A DNA stretch of 64,000 nt from CAISKJ01 sp046351555 (GCA_046351555.1 JAXLYI010000007.1:310001-374000); one strand, 5' to 3'. Shown: positions 9,236 through 18,593, numbered from the stretch's first letter. Made by a program: numbers and translations. Notes: generated from the letters alone by a model not told the origin.

Positions 9236-10065
9236 ATGCCGGTGATGCACGCCCACCGCTACGACGACGACGACGCGCCCGCGTCGCCCTCCTTGGACGC
9301 CGCGCAGTCCGCGGACAACGACAACGACGCCCCCGCCGACGCCTCGGGTGAGCCATCCGGTGAGCTCCCGAGCGAGCTGTCGGGGGCGATCCTCCCACGC
9401 CGCTTCGCGCGCCGCGATTGGGTCACCGCGGCGCTCCTCGCCGCCTCCTACGGGCTCACCGCCTACGCCTGGACGCACCCGCGCGGGGGCGCCTGCCGCG
9501 AGCCCACGCCCGTCACCCCCGTCGCCCTCGCCGCGCTGGCCCACGCGCCCCCGCCCGAGGCCCCGATCGTCGTGCCCGACCTCCCCCCGGCGCCGCCGCC
9601 CGCGGCCCCCGCGCACGCTCGCTCGCCCGCGCCGCGCGCCGAGTCCGTGGCCGCGCGCGCCGTCGCGCCCGCGCCCGCCGTTGAAGAAGAGCGCGCGCCC
9701 CGCCGCCCGCCCGCCGCGCTGCACCGGCGCCGGCCGCGGAGGAGGCCGCGGAGGTCGCGGAGGCAGCGGGGCCCACGTCGGGCGACATCGACGTGGCGCT
9801 CGAGGGCGCCGTCAACGACCACCAGCGCGAGGTCGACTCGTGCATCCACGACGCCGACGACGCGGCCGCGGGGCAGGTGAGCGTGCGCCTGGTGATCACG
9901 CCCGAAGGGTCAGTCCGCTCGGCGACGCCGCGCGCGCCCGCGTCGCTCGTCGGCGTGGGGCGCTGCCTCGCGCGGGCGATCCGCGGGTGGACGATCGTGG
10001 TGCCCGGGGCGGCGGCCGACGTCTCCACGTCGTGGACCTTCGAGGTCGAGTCCAACGCCGACTGA
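9236..10065 (+). pseudogene. Frameshifted AgmX/PglI-type C-terminal domain membrane protein
   Basis: The first part (ATG 9236 or 9245) encodes an acidic tail, one membrane segment (WVTAALLAASYGLTAYAW) and a Pro/Ala-rich periplasmic linker. Between about 9685 and 9720 coding potential moves to the -1 frame: from 9721 that frame reads APAPAAEEAAEV and continues to a TonB/AgmX-like domain with paired cysteines (VDSCIHDAD ... GVGRCLARAIRGW), ending at 10065. In the original frame the sequence after 9720 is Arg-rich shadow. The layout matches the intact gene at 16099. A lost base in the C/G run is the simplest explanation; true decay and assembly error cannot be separated here. Confidence 0.7.
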
Positions 10066-10117
10066 ACCCGCCGCTTGACGGTGGCCGTGCGCGCCCGCGA
10101 AGCTGCGCCACCCACCG

Positions 10118-10879
10118 ATGCCCGCCCGCCTCACCCTCGTCACCTGGAACGTCTGGTTCTCCCCCCTCGCGCGGGCCGAGCGCACGGCGATGCTCGTCGA
10201 GGCACTCGCCGCGGCCGACGCCGACGTCGTCTGCCTCCAGGAGCTGCTCCCCGAGGTCGCCGATGCGATCCGCGGCGCCGCCCCGCTCCAGGCGTACCAG
10301 CTCTTCGACGAGGGCTTCGACGCGGGCGAGGGCTACGGGACGGCCCTCCTCACGCGGCTTCCCGTGCGCGGATGGCGCCGCCACGAGCTGCCGACCTCGA
10401 TGGGCCGCGACCTCCTCCTCGCCGAGCTCTCCCTCGCCGACGGCGCGCCCTTCGCCGTCGGCACCGTCCACCTCGAGAGCCGCCGATGGAACGGCGACGT
10501 CCGCGCCGAGCAGATCGACGCCGCGCTCCCGCTCGTGCGCGCGGCCGCGCCCGACGGGGTGCTGTGCGGCGACTTCAACTTCGACGACGGCTGGGACGAG
10601 GGCCGCCGGCTCGACGCGGCGCCCGACTTCCGCGACCTCTGGCTCGCCCACGGGCGCGGCGCCGAGGGCTACACCGTCGACACCCGGCGCAACGAGATGA
10701 CCCTGCGGCACAAGGGCAAGGAGAAGCAGACCCGCTACGACCGGGTGCTCCTCCGCTCGCCCTCGGGGGCCGCGCGGGCGCGCTCGATCGAGCTCCTCGG
10801 GGCGGCGCCCCACCCGGGCGACCCCGCGCTCTTCGTCAGCGACCACTTCGGCCTGCGCGCGGTGATCGAGCGCGCGTGA
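10118..10879 (+). CDS. Endonuclease/exonuclease/phosphatase family hydrolase, TDP2-like
   Basis: 253 aa. EEP-family motifs appear in order: TWNVWF near residue 9, CLQELLPEV (metal-binding Glu) near 38, a HLES strand near 120, GDFNFDDGW near 151, and SDHFGLRA at the C-terminus (catalytic Asp-His). The TWN and LQE spacing resembles tyrosyl-DNA phosphodiesterase 2 and related metal-dependent phosphodiesterases. No signal peptide, so cytoplasmic. It ends 4 bp from the convergent FadL-like gene. Whether it acts on DNA adducts, nucleotides or lipids cannot be told. Confidence 0.85.
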   Translation: MPARLTLVTWNVWFSPLARAERTAMLVEALAAADADVVCLQELLPEVADAIRGAAPLQAYQLFDEGFDAGEGYGTALLTRLPVRGWRRHELPTSMGRDLLLAELSLADGAPFAVGTVHLESRRWNGDVRAEQIDAALPLVRAAAPDGVLCGDFNFDDGWDEGRRLDAAPDFRDLWLAHGRGAEGYTVDTRRNEMTLRHKGKEKQTRYDRVLLRSPSGAARARSIELLGAAPHPGDPALFVSDHFGLRAVIERA

Positions 10880-10883
10880 CGCG

Positions 10884-12446
10884 TCAGTGCCGGCCGGTGA
10901 TGCCGATGGCGAGCACGTCGAGGCCGGCGGAGAAGACGCCCTGGTTGTTGGTGCAGGCGCCGGGCCCCGGGTAGCCCGCGCCGCGCGCGCAGTCGGCGGG
11001 CGTGATGGGCACCGTCCCGCTCACCACCTGCGCGCGGCCGGTGACCACCGACTGCCCGGTGGTGAACACGTGCAGGTACCCGACGTCGACCGTGAGCCAG
11101 CGCCAGCGGTAGCTCGCGCCGGCGGCGAGGCCGAAGGTGTCGTAGCCCGTGGTGTCGATGCCGGCGTCGGGGTTCCACCCGACGACCTCGCCGTTGAGGG
11201 TGCGGGCGCCGGTCTGGGCGCCGAGGTCCCACGAGAGGCCGATGCGGGCGGAGAGCTCGTTGGGGATGAGGCTCTTCTCCGCCGCGACGCGCAGGCCGAA
11301 GGTGTCGCGCCAGCTCCGGCGGAGGATCACCTCGGGCGTCGCGGGCGCGCCCATGCCGGGCTCCACCTCCACGACGCCGTTGCTGCGCGTCACCACCTGC
11401 TGGAGCGCCGACGAGGTCTCGTAGTGGAAGTCGACCTCGACGTCGAAGTCCTCGTCGCGCATCGGGTCGCGGTCGGCCCAGCGCGCGGGGGCGCTCGCGC
11501 GGAGCGACGCGAAGCGCACGCCCACCCGGAAGAGGTCGGGCAGCGGCAGCGTCACCTCGCTCGAAAACTGCGACTGGTGCCGCCGCGCCGGGTCGGACGC
11601 GTAGGGCCGCACCGTCGCCGTGGTCGTCCCCGAGAACACCACCGGCGACTGGTTGAGGTGCGCGTGGGCGCCGATGGTGATCCACGGCGCGGGCTGCACC
11701 ATCACCCCGAGGTTGCCCGCCCAGAAGAAGCCCCAGGCGTCGGCCGCCGTGCGGATGTCGGTGGCCGGCGACTGCGACCCGATCGCGTTGGCCATCGTCT
11801 CGCCCGCGAAGTGCCCGAACGACGGCTGGATCGCCGCCCCCACGCGCAGCCACTCCGTCGGCGCCACCGCCACCGCGAGCGTCGGGTGGATCAGCGCCAC
11901 GTTGGTCGCGAGCACCATGTAGCGCGACGGCGAGGGCGCGAGGCCCGCGGAGGTCTCCACCCGGTCGGGGAAGGTCTGCGAGCCGACGCCGGCGGGCGTG
12001 AGGAGGCCGCCGCCGAAGGCCAGCCACGGGCGCGGGCGCCACGTCACCAGCACCTGCGGGACGACCGCCGGCGCGCCGTCGTTGCACACGCGCGGGTAGA
12101 GCGGCCGCGCGGTGGCGTAGCCGCTGTCGGAGAAGACGGTGGTCCGCGTCTCGACGCCGCTCTCGGCGCCGTCGTAGCGGCCCTCGCGTTCGAAGCAGTG
12201 GCTCCAGAAGCCGACGTTGCCCGAGAGCGTCCACTGCACGCCGGGGAGGCCGACGATGCCCGCGACGTTGTGGGCGAGCGCGGTCGGGTCCGACGCGCGC
12301 GCGACGAAGGCCCCCGCGCGGCCGACGGCCTCGACGCCCACCGCGCCGAGCTCGGTGCCCCCCGCGCGCGCCGAGGCGGGGGCGAGCGTGAAGGCGAGCG
12401 CGAGGAGCGATTTCACCCGACGCGCGCCGCGCGGGCGCAGTAGCAT
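10884..12446 (-). CDS. OmpP1/FadL-family outer membrane transport protein
   Basis: 520 aa from ATG 12446, which gives a basic N-terminus, a hydrophobic core and an ASARAG cleavage site; an ATG at 12479 is possible. The mature protein starts with AVGRAGAFVARASDPTALAHNVAGI, matching the N-terminal plug signature of FadL-type porins for hydrophobic compounds. The rest alternates beta strands, as a 14-stranded barrel would. It is divergent from the Cys-rich lipoprotein gene. The ligand is unknown. Confidence 0.85.
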   Translation of the reverse strand: MLLRPRGARRVKSLLALAFTLAPASARAGGTELGAVGVEAVGRAGAFVARASDPTALAHNVAGIVGLPGVQWTLSGNVGFWSHCFEREGRYDGAESGVETRTTVFSDSGYATARPLYPRVCNDGAPAVVPQVLVTWRPRPWLAFGGGLLTPAGVGSQTFPDRVETSAGLAPSPSRYMVLATNVALIHPTLAVAVAPTEWLRVGAAIQPSFGHFAGETMANAIGSQSPATDIRTAADAWGFFWAGNLGVMVQPAPWITIGAHAHLNQSPVVFSGTTTATVRPYASDPARRHQSQFSSEVTLPLPDLFRVGVRFASLRASAPARWADRDPMRDEDFDVEVDFHYETSSALQQVVTRSNGVVEVEPGMGAPATPEVILRRSWRDTFGLRVAAEKSLIPNELSARIGLSWDLGAQTGARTLNGEVVGWNPDAGIDTTGYDTFGLAAGASYRWRWLTVDVGYLHVFTTGQSVVTGRAQVVSGTVPITPADCARGAGYPGPGACTNNQGVFSAGLDVLAIGITGRH

Positions 12447-12514
12447 CGGGCGCGCGTCCGGCGCGGTGGAGCGAGGCATGGTCGTGGCACCGTCGCCCGG
12501 TCGGAGCATCACCG

Positions 12515-14227
12515 ATGGCCACGACTCTGCCCGACCCGCGCGCCGCACAGCAAGCCTCGAAGCGCGCGTTCGCGGCGTTCGCGGCGGCGATGCTCGCCGG
12601 GTGCGGCGCCCCCTCGGTGGTCACCGGCGTGACCGGCGACGGGGCCGCGCGGGGCATGGACGCGGCGGTGGACGACGCCCCCCTCGTGTGCGCGCAGAAC
12701 CCCGGGATCGACCCCGACCTCCTCCCGCGCTGCTGCGTGGGCCGCGGCAACGCCCGCTGCCTCCCCGCGCCGCTCGTGCCGGGGCGCAACGCGGCGATGC
12801 TCGCCCCCTGCATCCGCGGCGGCCTCTGCGTCCCCGACAAGATCGTGCGGGCCGGGACGAGCTACGTCCCGCGGCAGTGCCGCTCGTTCGGCGGGCTGCG
12901 GGGGGCGTGCGTGTCGCGATGCGTCCCGATGGTGGCCGACCAGGGCGACCTCCTCCCGCGCGACGTCTGCGACGAGGACGAGCGCTGCTCGCCGTGCTTC
13001 GACCCGAGCATGGGCAACGCGCCCACCGGGGCCTGCGACCCCGCCTCGCCCTGCTCCGACGCGGGCGTCGTCGAGCGGCCGCCGCCCATCATGTGCCCGT
13101 ACACCGGGCCGCCGCTGGTCGACCCGAGCGCCATCCCGGCGTGCGCGTGCGCGGGGACGCGCTGCATGCCGTCGGGGCGCGTGCCGATGGCGCAGCGGGG
13201 GATGCTGGCGTCGTGTCCGGGCGGGTACTGCGTGCCGGAGCCCTACATCCGCGCGGCCAACAACTACGTCCCGCGGCGCTGCTCGGCCTTCGGGGGCCTG
13301 GTGGGCGCGTGCATCTCGCGCTGCGTGCCGATGGTGGCGGCGCAGGCGGAGATCCTCTCGCGCGACGTGTGCGAGGCCAACGAGCTCTGCGCGCCCTGCT
13401 ACGACCCGCAGAACAACAACCAGCCCACGGGCGCGTGCGCGGTGCCGCCCAACTGCGGCGACGGAGGGTTTCCCCCGCAGCCGCCGCCGCTGCGGTGCCC
13501 GCACACGGGGCCCGACGTGCTCGACCCGTCGCGCCTGCCGCCGTGCCCGTGCGCGGGGACGCGGTGCATGCCGGCGGCGCGCGTGCCGATGGCGCAGCGG
13601 GGGATGCTGGCGGTGTGCAACGGCGGGTACTGCGTGCCCGACGAGTTCATCCGGACGGCGAACAACTACCTCGCGCCGACGTGCCGGCCCTTCGCGGGGA
13701 TGGGCGAGGGCAGGTGCCTCTCGCGCTGCATCCCGATGGTGACGTCGCAGGCCTCGATGCTCTCGCAGGCGACGTGCGCGCCCAACCAGCTCTGCGTGCC
13801 GTGCTTCGACCCGCGCACCGCGATGAACACCTCCGCGTGCAACCAGACCTGCGACCCCGGGCCGCGGGAGCCGCCGTTCCTCTTCCGCGCGTGCTGCGAG
13901 AATCGAGGGCGGTGCGTTCCCTCCACGGCGGTGCCCGAGGCGCAGCGCGGCAGCCTCGCGGCGATGACCTGCGCGTCGGGCTTCCTCTGCGCCCCCAACG
14001 AGAACCTCGACCCGACGCACCGCCCGGTGGCCTGCCGCGCCACGCCGCCACCGCTGCCCGTCATCGGCCAGCTCCCGGCCTACAACGGCTTCTGCGTCAG
14101 CACCTGCGTCGACCGGTCGTTCTTCGAGCGCCTCGGCACCGCGCAGGGGACGTGCCCCGCGGGCTACTTCTGCGGGCCCTGCCGCACGCCCCTCGGCGGC
14201 CGCACCGGCGTGCCCGGCTGCACGTAG
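12515..14227 (+). CDS. Cysteine-rich lipoprotein with four tandem repeats
   Basis: 570 aa. Residues 1-30 end in a lipobox-like MLAGCG. The mature protein has four related units of about 135 residues. The shared pattern is C-x-G-x-RC(M/L)P, VPMAQRGMLA, GGYCVPxxxIR, NNYVPRxC, SRC(V/I)PMV, and CxPCxDP. The last unit is the most divergent. Regular Cys pairing implies disulfides and an extracytoplasmic site. I know no function for the family; related sequences are typically hypothetical myxobacterial lipoproteins. Confidence 0.85.
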   Translation: MATTLPDPRAAQQASKRAFAAFAAAMLAGCGAPSVVTGVTGDGAARGMDAAVDDAPLVCAQNPGIDPDLLPRCCVGRGNARCLPAPLVPGRNAAMLAPCIRGGLCVPDKIVRAGTSYVPRQCRSFGGLRGACVSRCVPMVADQGDLLPRDVCDEDERCSPCFDPSMGNAPTGACDPASPCSDAGVVERPPPIMCPYTGPPLVDPSAIPACACAGTRCMPSGRVPMAQRGMLASCPGGYCVPEPYIRAANNYVPRRCSAFGGLVGACISRCVPMVAAQAEILSRDVCEANELCAPCYDPQNNNQPTGACAVPPNCGDGGFPPQPPPLRCPHTGPDVLDPSRLPPCPCAGTRCMPAARVPMAQRGMLAVCNGGYCVPDEFIRTANNYLAPTCRPFAGMGEGRCLSRCIPMVTSQASMLSQATCAPNQLCVPCFDPRTAMNTSACNQTCDPGPREPPFLFRACCENRGRCVPSTAVPEAQRGSLAAMTCASGFLCAPNENLDPTHRPVACRATPPPLPVIGQLPAYNGFCVSTCVDRSFFERLGTAQGTCPAGYFCGPCRTPLGGRTGVPGCT

Positions 14228-14233
14228 CGGGCG

Positions 14234-14277
14234 CTACGGCCGAGCCATGGCAGGCGCCTGCCACGGCTCGGCCGTAG
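14234..14277. terminator. 44-bp near-perfect palindrome between convergent genes
   Basis: Twenty-two base pairs with one mismatch (14247/14264) and no loop beyond the central bases. It starts 7 bp after the stop of the Cys-rich lipoprotein gene and faces the convergent MYXO-CTERM gene. The place and strength suit a bidirectional transcription terminator, although no T-tract follows, as is usual in GC-rich genomes. Confidence 0.6.
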
Positions 14278-14286
14278 GGAGCGGAA

Positions 14287-15991
14287 CTACGCGCGCGACC
14301 GGCGGACGCGGCGACCCCGCGCGAGGGCCAGCGCCGCGAGCGCGACGAGCGTCGCGGGCGGCGTGCGCGACGAGGTGCTGACGGTGGCGCACTAGCACCC
14401 GCTGCCGCCATCGGGCGCGGGGCCCGCGTCGGCGACGTCCGGCGTGGGGCCGTCGCCCGCCGTGGTGACGTCGGCGACGTCCGCGACGGGCGCGCCGGAC
14501 GCGTCGAGCGCCACGAGCTCCCGCACGCACGCGACGTGCGGCTCCGGCGTGGCCGAGCGCCACCGGGCGACGAGCGTGTGCGTCGCGCCGCCCGCCGTCG
14601 AGGCCGCCCGCGTGTCGTACGGGAGGAGCGCGTCCCACACGCGCGCGCCGGCGCCGTCCGTCCGCCGCAGGCGCAGCCCGGACGCGCCGCGCACGCCGAA
14701 GAGGAAGCCGCCGGAGACGGAGGCGACTGTGACGCCGGTGGCGGGCGCGTCCATGAGCATCGTGGAGACGGGGGAGAAGCCGGTGAGCGCGGCGTCGGCG
14801 AAGGCCGCGCGGTCGTGGACGACGCTCCCTGCCGTCCCCTCGACGACCGACACCGCCACGCGCGCGCCCGACGCGATCATCGCGTGGGGGACGGGCGGCG
14901 CGGGCGTCAGCGTCGAACGGACGACGCCGTCGGGCCACGCCGCCGGAGCCGCGCCGACGCGCGCCGCGGCCGCGGTCACGGGCCACACGCCTTCGGTGAC
15001 GCCGACGAGGAAGCGGCCGCCCGCCCACGCGAGGCCGTACACCGACTGCGCGCCCGCCGAGGGCGGGAGCAGCGGCGCTTCGGTGACAGCGGCCGACGTC
15101 GCGGGGACGGTGAAGCGCCGGAGGAGGCCGTTGCGCGCGAACACGCCGCCCCAGCGCGACGCGGTGGGCACGAGGCGCGCGTCGTCGAAGCCGAACTGTT
15201 CGAGCAGCGTCACCGCCGCGCCCGACGGGGCCCCGGAGGGCGCGACGAGGCGGAAGACGTTCTGCTCGTAGGCGCCCCGGTGCGCCCAGGCGAGGACGCC
15301 CCAGGAGGAGCCGTTCCACGCGATGTCCTGGCCGTAAAGCAGCGGGCCGGTGCTGAGGTGGTACGGGCTGGGGACGACGGGGAGCGGGCGGATGAGGGTG
15401 GGGGCCGCGTCGGGCCACGCGCCCATGGCGCCGCCGAAGCGCCGCGCGCACCGCCCAAGCCCCCGAGGCGCCGGGCGAGTCGACCCAGGCCACGACAACC
15501 GTCGTCGCCGTCGCCCCGACCGCCACGCCCGCCCCCGCCGTCCCGTTCGAAGTGAGCGAGACTGGGGTGTTTGTCGCGGTCCCCGCCGCGTCGAAGTTGG
15601 CGGCTTCGAACGCGTAGCCCGCCGTCTGCCACGCAGCCGCGAAGGCGCCTCCGCGCGACGCGACCGCGCCGCCCCGCGCGGTGGGATGGATCGCGAAGGC
15701 GGCGCCGAGAGACGTCCAATCCGCGTCGAAGCGCGCGCCGGCGAAGCCGCTGTCGTCGGGCCAGAGCGACCACGCCACCAGCGTCGCGTCGGAAACGCGC
15801 GCGACCCGCAGCCCCCCGCTGGCGATGAACGGCTCCGCCCCGCCGACGCTCGGGAAGGTGACCTCGTCGTGCACCGTCAATGCTGCAATGGCGCGTTGAA
15901 CCTCCGGTTCTCGTGACTCGCAGCCCGCGGCGAGCGCAAGCGCGCAGACGGCCGTTGGGAGCGGGCGTGCCCCCGGCTTTCTTCCTTGCAT
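14287..15991 (-). pseudogene. MYXO-CTERM lipoprotein gene with +1 frameshift and in-frame amber
   Basis: Start ATG 15991 gives a lipoprotein signal (LALAAGC). The first about 184 residues are a beta-rich surface domain ending at WAVRAA. Between about 15428 and 15450 the coding frame moves by +1 and resumes as FGGAMGAWPDAAPTL, continuing to GGSGC and TAG at 14392-14394. Without leaving the frame, the next codons read CATVSTSSRTPP, then a hydrophobic stretch and RGRRVRRSR, ending at TAG 14287-14289. That is the layout of a MYXO-CTERM tail: Cys motif, membrane helix, Arg cluster. Changing TAG to TCG would restore a GCSC motif. Probably two lesions in one surface-protein gene. Confidence 0.7.
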
Positions 15992-16098
15992 GGTGTGCCT
16001 CCATGCCGTGCGTTGTTCGGTGCGCAACGAAGGTTCAACGTCGCGCGTTGCATCGATGGGCGCTTCTCTGGGTTGCGCGTCCGTGTACCATCTCCACG

Positions 16099-16782
16099 AT
16101 GGCTCCCCTGCCCGACCGACGCCCCGCGGCACCGCCCGCCGGCGACGACTGGGACTCCCCCTCGCGCGTCAGCGGCGTCGTGCTCGTCCGGCGCCCCGCT
16201 CCGGCCCCCGTGCGCCCCGCCGCGCGCCCGCTCGCGCCCATCGCGCTGGCGGTGTTCGCGGCGGGCTTCGGCGCCGGCTTCATCATCGGTCGCGCCACCG
16301 CGCCCGCGCCCGCCGCCCCGCACGTCGTGGCCCGCGCGCTCGTCGCCGCGCCGCCCGTCGCGCGCGTTGTCGCCGTGCCGCCCGCGCGCGCCGTTGCGCC
16401 GCCCGCCGTTGCGCCGACTGCTCCGCCCGTCGCCGCGCCGCTCGCCCCGCCTGCGCCCGAAGCGCCCGCGACCCCGCCGCTGACCGCCGCGCAGATCGTC
16501 GCCACGCAGCGGGCCCACTTCGGCCGCGCGCGCGACTGCGTCAACCGCGCACGCCGCGCCCACCCCGACCTCGCCGGCCGCGCGCGCGTCGCGGTGATCA
16601 TCGCGCCCGACGGCCGCGTGCGCGACGCCGTCTGGACGCGCGCCGAGCCCTCGCAGGTGCGCGCCGTGGCCTGCATCGCCGACGCCGTGCGGCGCTGGCG
16701 CTTCCCGCCGACGGGCTACGCGGGCGACTTCATCGCCGAGCTCCCGTTCGACCTCGCCACCGGCGCGCGCCCGTCGCCCTGA
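16099..16782 (+). CDS. AgmX/PglI-type C-terminal domain protein, single-pass membrane
   Basis: 227 aa from ATG 16099, where a promoter-like GTGTACCATCT lies just upstream. A short basic cytoplasmic tail (1-45) is followed by a membrane helix (IALAVFAAGFGAGFIIG, about 50-66), an Ala/Pro linker (70-130) and a C-terminal domain with two cysteines (ARDCVNRAR ... VACIADAVRRWRFP). This TonB-like fold is shared with AgmX/PglI proteins of Myxococcus gliding motility. It is an intact paralogue of the damaged gene at 9236. The role is likely in envelope force or energy coupling (inference). Confidence 0.75.
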   Translation: MAPLPDRRPAAPPAGDDWDSPSRVSGVVLVRRPAPAPVRPAARPLAPIALAVFAAGFGAGFIIGRATAPAPAAPHVVARALVAAPPVARVVAVPPARAVAPPAVAPTAPPVAAPLAPPAPEAPATPPLTAAQIVATQRAHFGRARDCVNRARRAHPDLAGRARVAVIIAPDGRVRDAVWTRAEPSQVRAVACIADAVRRWRFPPTGYAGDFIAELPFDLATGARPSP

Positions 16783-16786
16783 GCCG

Positions 16787-18247
16787 TCACCGCACCGCGA
16801 GCAGCTCGACGTCGAACACCAGCGTGGCGTTCGGCGGGACGTTGCCGCCCGCGCCGCGCGCGCCGTAGCCGAGCGCCGGGGGGATGGTGATGCGGCGCCG
16901 CTCGCCGACGCGCATCCCGCGCATGCCACGCTCGAAGCCCGGGATCACCTGCCCCGCGCCGTAGCGGAACGTGAACGGCCGGTCGCGCTCGCGCGAGCTG
17001 TCGAACTGGGTGCCGTCGAGCAGCGTGCCCGTGTAGTGCACGTCGACCTCGTGCGTCCCCGTGAGCGGCTCGCCGCGCCCGAAGGCGAGCACCTCGACCT
17101 CGACACCCTCGATCGTGATGGGCGCGGGCGGAACAGGGGGCTTCGGGCGCGGGGTGGCGATCGCGGCGACGGACACGCCGGCCCATGCCGCGAGGGGCGC
17201 GCCCGCGAGCGCCGCCGCGGCCCACGCGAGCGCGGCCCACGTGAGCGAGCGCGCAGCGACGCGGGCCCGGTGCTCGTCGGGCGTGCCGGCCTCGACGCGC
17301 GCGAGGGGGAGCGGTGCGTCGTCGCGGTAGTGCTGCGGCGGGAGCTCGCCCGCGAGGAAGACCACCACCGGCCCCGGCGCGACCTCCGGCGGGACGACGA
17401 CGCCGGTGAGCGCGCGGCCGTCGAGCACGAGCGCGCCGTCGGGGCGCAGCGTGGCGGCGCGCGGTTCGGGGCCCCGGCGACGTCGGTAGGAGATCGCGAG
17501 CAGCGCGAGGGAGAGCGCGAGGCCCGCGGCGCCGAGCGCGATCCAGGCGAGCGGGGGCGCGAGCACCGGGACGATGGTGCGGGGGTTCTCTTGGATGGGC
17601 CGGAGACCGCGGAGGTCGAGTGCGACCAGGGCGTCGCCGTCGTCGACGAGCATCAGGTCGCGCGCTTCGTCGAGGCGCACGCGGAGCTCGCGGGCGCTGG
17701 AGAGCACCGCGGGGGAGCGCCGCGCGGCGTCGACCGCGTCGGGGGAGGGGCCGCCCCGGCGCGGGCTGGCGACGAGCCCGAGCGAGCAGCGCGCCGTCGG
17801 GGCGTCGCACGCGCTCCCGCAGTCGCGCACGAGGGAGACCGGGCCGAAGGGGATGACGTCGCGGCAGGCGCGCGCCGACTTCGCCGGCAGCCGCGCGTAC
17901 AGGGTGGTCGACGCGAGGTAGCGCTCGGGCGCGGGCGCGCGGAGCGAAACGAAGACGGACGCCACGAGCAGCGCCACGAGCACGAACGCGGTGAGCCACG
18001 CGCCCGGGCGAAGCGCGCGGTGAGGCCGCACGACGCCGCGGGCGTACACGGCCAGGGCGGCAGACGCCGCGAACGTCGCCAGCGCACTGACGGGGACCCA
18101 GCGCGAGGCCGCGAGCGCGCCACGCCAGCCGCCGTCGGTCGTGAAGGGTTGGTGGAGCACGAAGACGCAGGCGCCGAGCACGGCGAGGGACGCCGTTGCC
18201 GCGAGCGTGGTGACGGAGGCGGGAAGCTCGGACGACGATCGCTTCAT
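16787..18247 (-). CDS. Membrane-anchored FKBP-type peptidyl-prolyl isomerase
   Basis: 486 aa. N-terminal membrane helices lie near residues 10-32, 50-70 and 82-103, another pair near 235-255, and one near 333-360. The C-terminus (about 376-486) is a complete FKBP domain: VHYTGTLLDGTQFDSS, FTFRYGAGQVIPGFE, RRRITIPPALGYG and LVFDVELLAV. Between the helices is an extracytoplasmic segment with several Cys. FKBPs catalyse prolyl cis-trans isomerisation; most bacterial ones are soluble or single lipoproteins, so a polytopic anchor is unusual. It ends 4 bp from the convergent AgmX-like gene. Confidence 0.85.
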   Translation of the reverse strand: MKRSSSELPASVTTLAATASLAVLGACVFVLHQPFTTDGGWRGALAASRWVPVSALATFAASAALAVYARGVVRPHRALRPGAWLTAFVLVALLVASVFVSLRAPAPERYLASTTLYARLPAKSARACRDVIPFGPVSLVRDCGSACDAPTARCSLGLVASPRRGGPSPDAVDAARRSPAVLSSARELRVRLDEARDLMLVDDGDALVALDLRGLRPIQENPRTIVPVLAPPLAWIALGAAGLALSLALLAISYRRRRGPEPRAATLRPDGALVLDGRALTGVVVPPEVAPGPVVVFLAGELPPQHYRDDAPLPLARVEAGTPDEHRARVAARSLTWAALAWAAAALAGAPLAAWAGVSVAAIATPRPKPPVPPAPITIEGVEVEVLAFGRGEPLTGTHEVDVHYTGTLLDGTQFDSSRERDRPFTFRYGAGQVIPGFERGMRGMRVGERRRITIPPALGYGARGAGGNVPPNATLVFDVELLAVR

Positions 18248-18320
18248 CGCGCCGAGCGTACCGCGGGCGCATCGCGCCGTGGGGTTTCTCCCCGCCCCAT
18301 CCCGCGGCCGGCGCGGCGCC

Positions 18321-18593
18321 CTACGGCGTGCATCCGTGCGCGCGCAGGTACGCCTGGCGCCCGGCGTCGTCGGCCTGGCGCGCGTAGCTCTGCGACTCGT
18401 GCTCGACGCAGTCGCGCTCGGCGGTGGGCGAACCGTTCGAGCGGTCGGCGCACCAGCGGGTGACGGCGGACTCGCAGCGGTCCCAACTGGTGCGGACGTC
18501 GGGGGGCATCGTGGCGATCTGCGGTCGCTGCGCGCTGCACGCGAGCATCAGGAGCGCGAGAGACGGAAACAAGATGCGGCGGATGTCGGTCAT
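18321..18593 (-). CDS. Small lipoprotein with four cysteines
   Basis: 90 aa. GGAGG sits 5 bases upstream of ATG 18593. The signal (ILFPSLALLMLAC) puts the lipidated Cys at 19. The mature chain has conserved-looking spacing of Cys at about 40, 48, 62 and 88, suggesting two disulfides. No known family. It reads away from the 632-aa gene, sharing a 192-bp divergent control region (18594-18785) that is a little less GC-rich than its surroundings and holds no other gene. Confidence 0.7.
   Translation of the reverse strand: MTDIRRILFPSLALLMLACSAQRPQIATMPPDVRTSWDRCESAVTRWCADRSNGSPTAERDCVEHESQSYARQADDAGRQAYLRAHGCTP

Noticed and set aside
14392..14394. Pyrrolysine or other recoding at the amber codon
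   Set aside because: No pyl genes or recoding element are visible, and a nearby frameshift points to decay or error.
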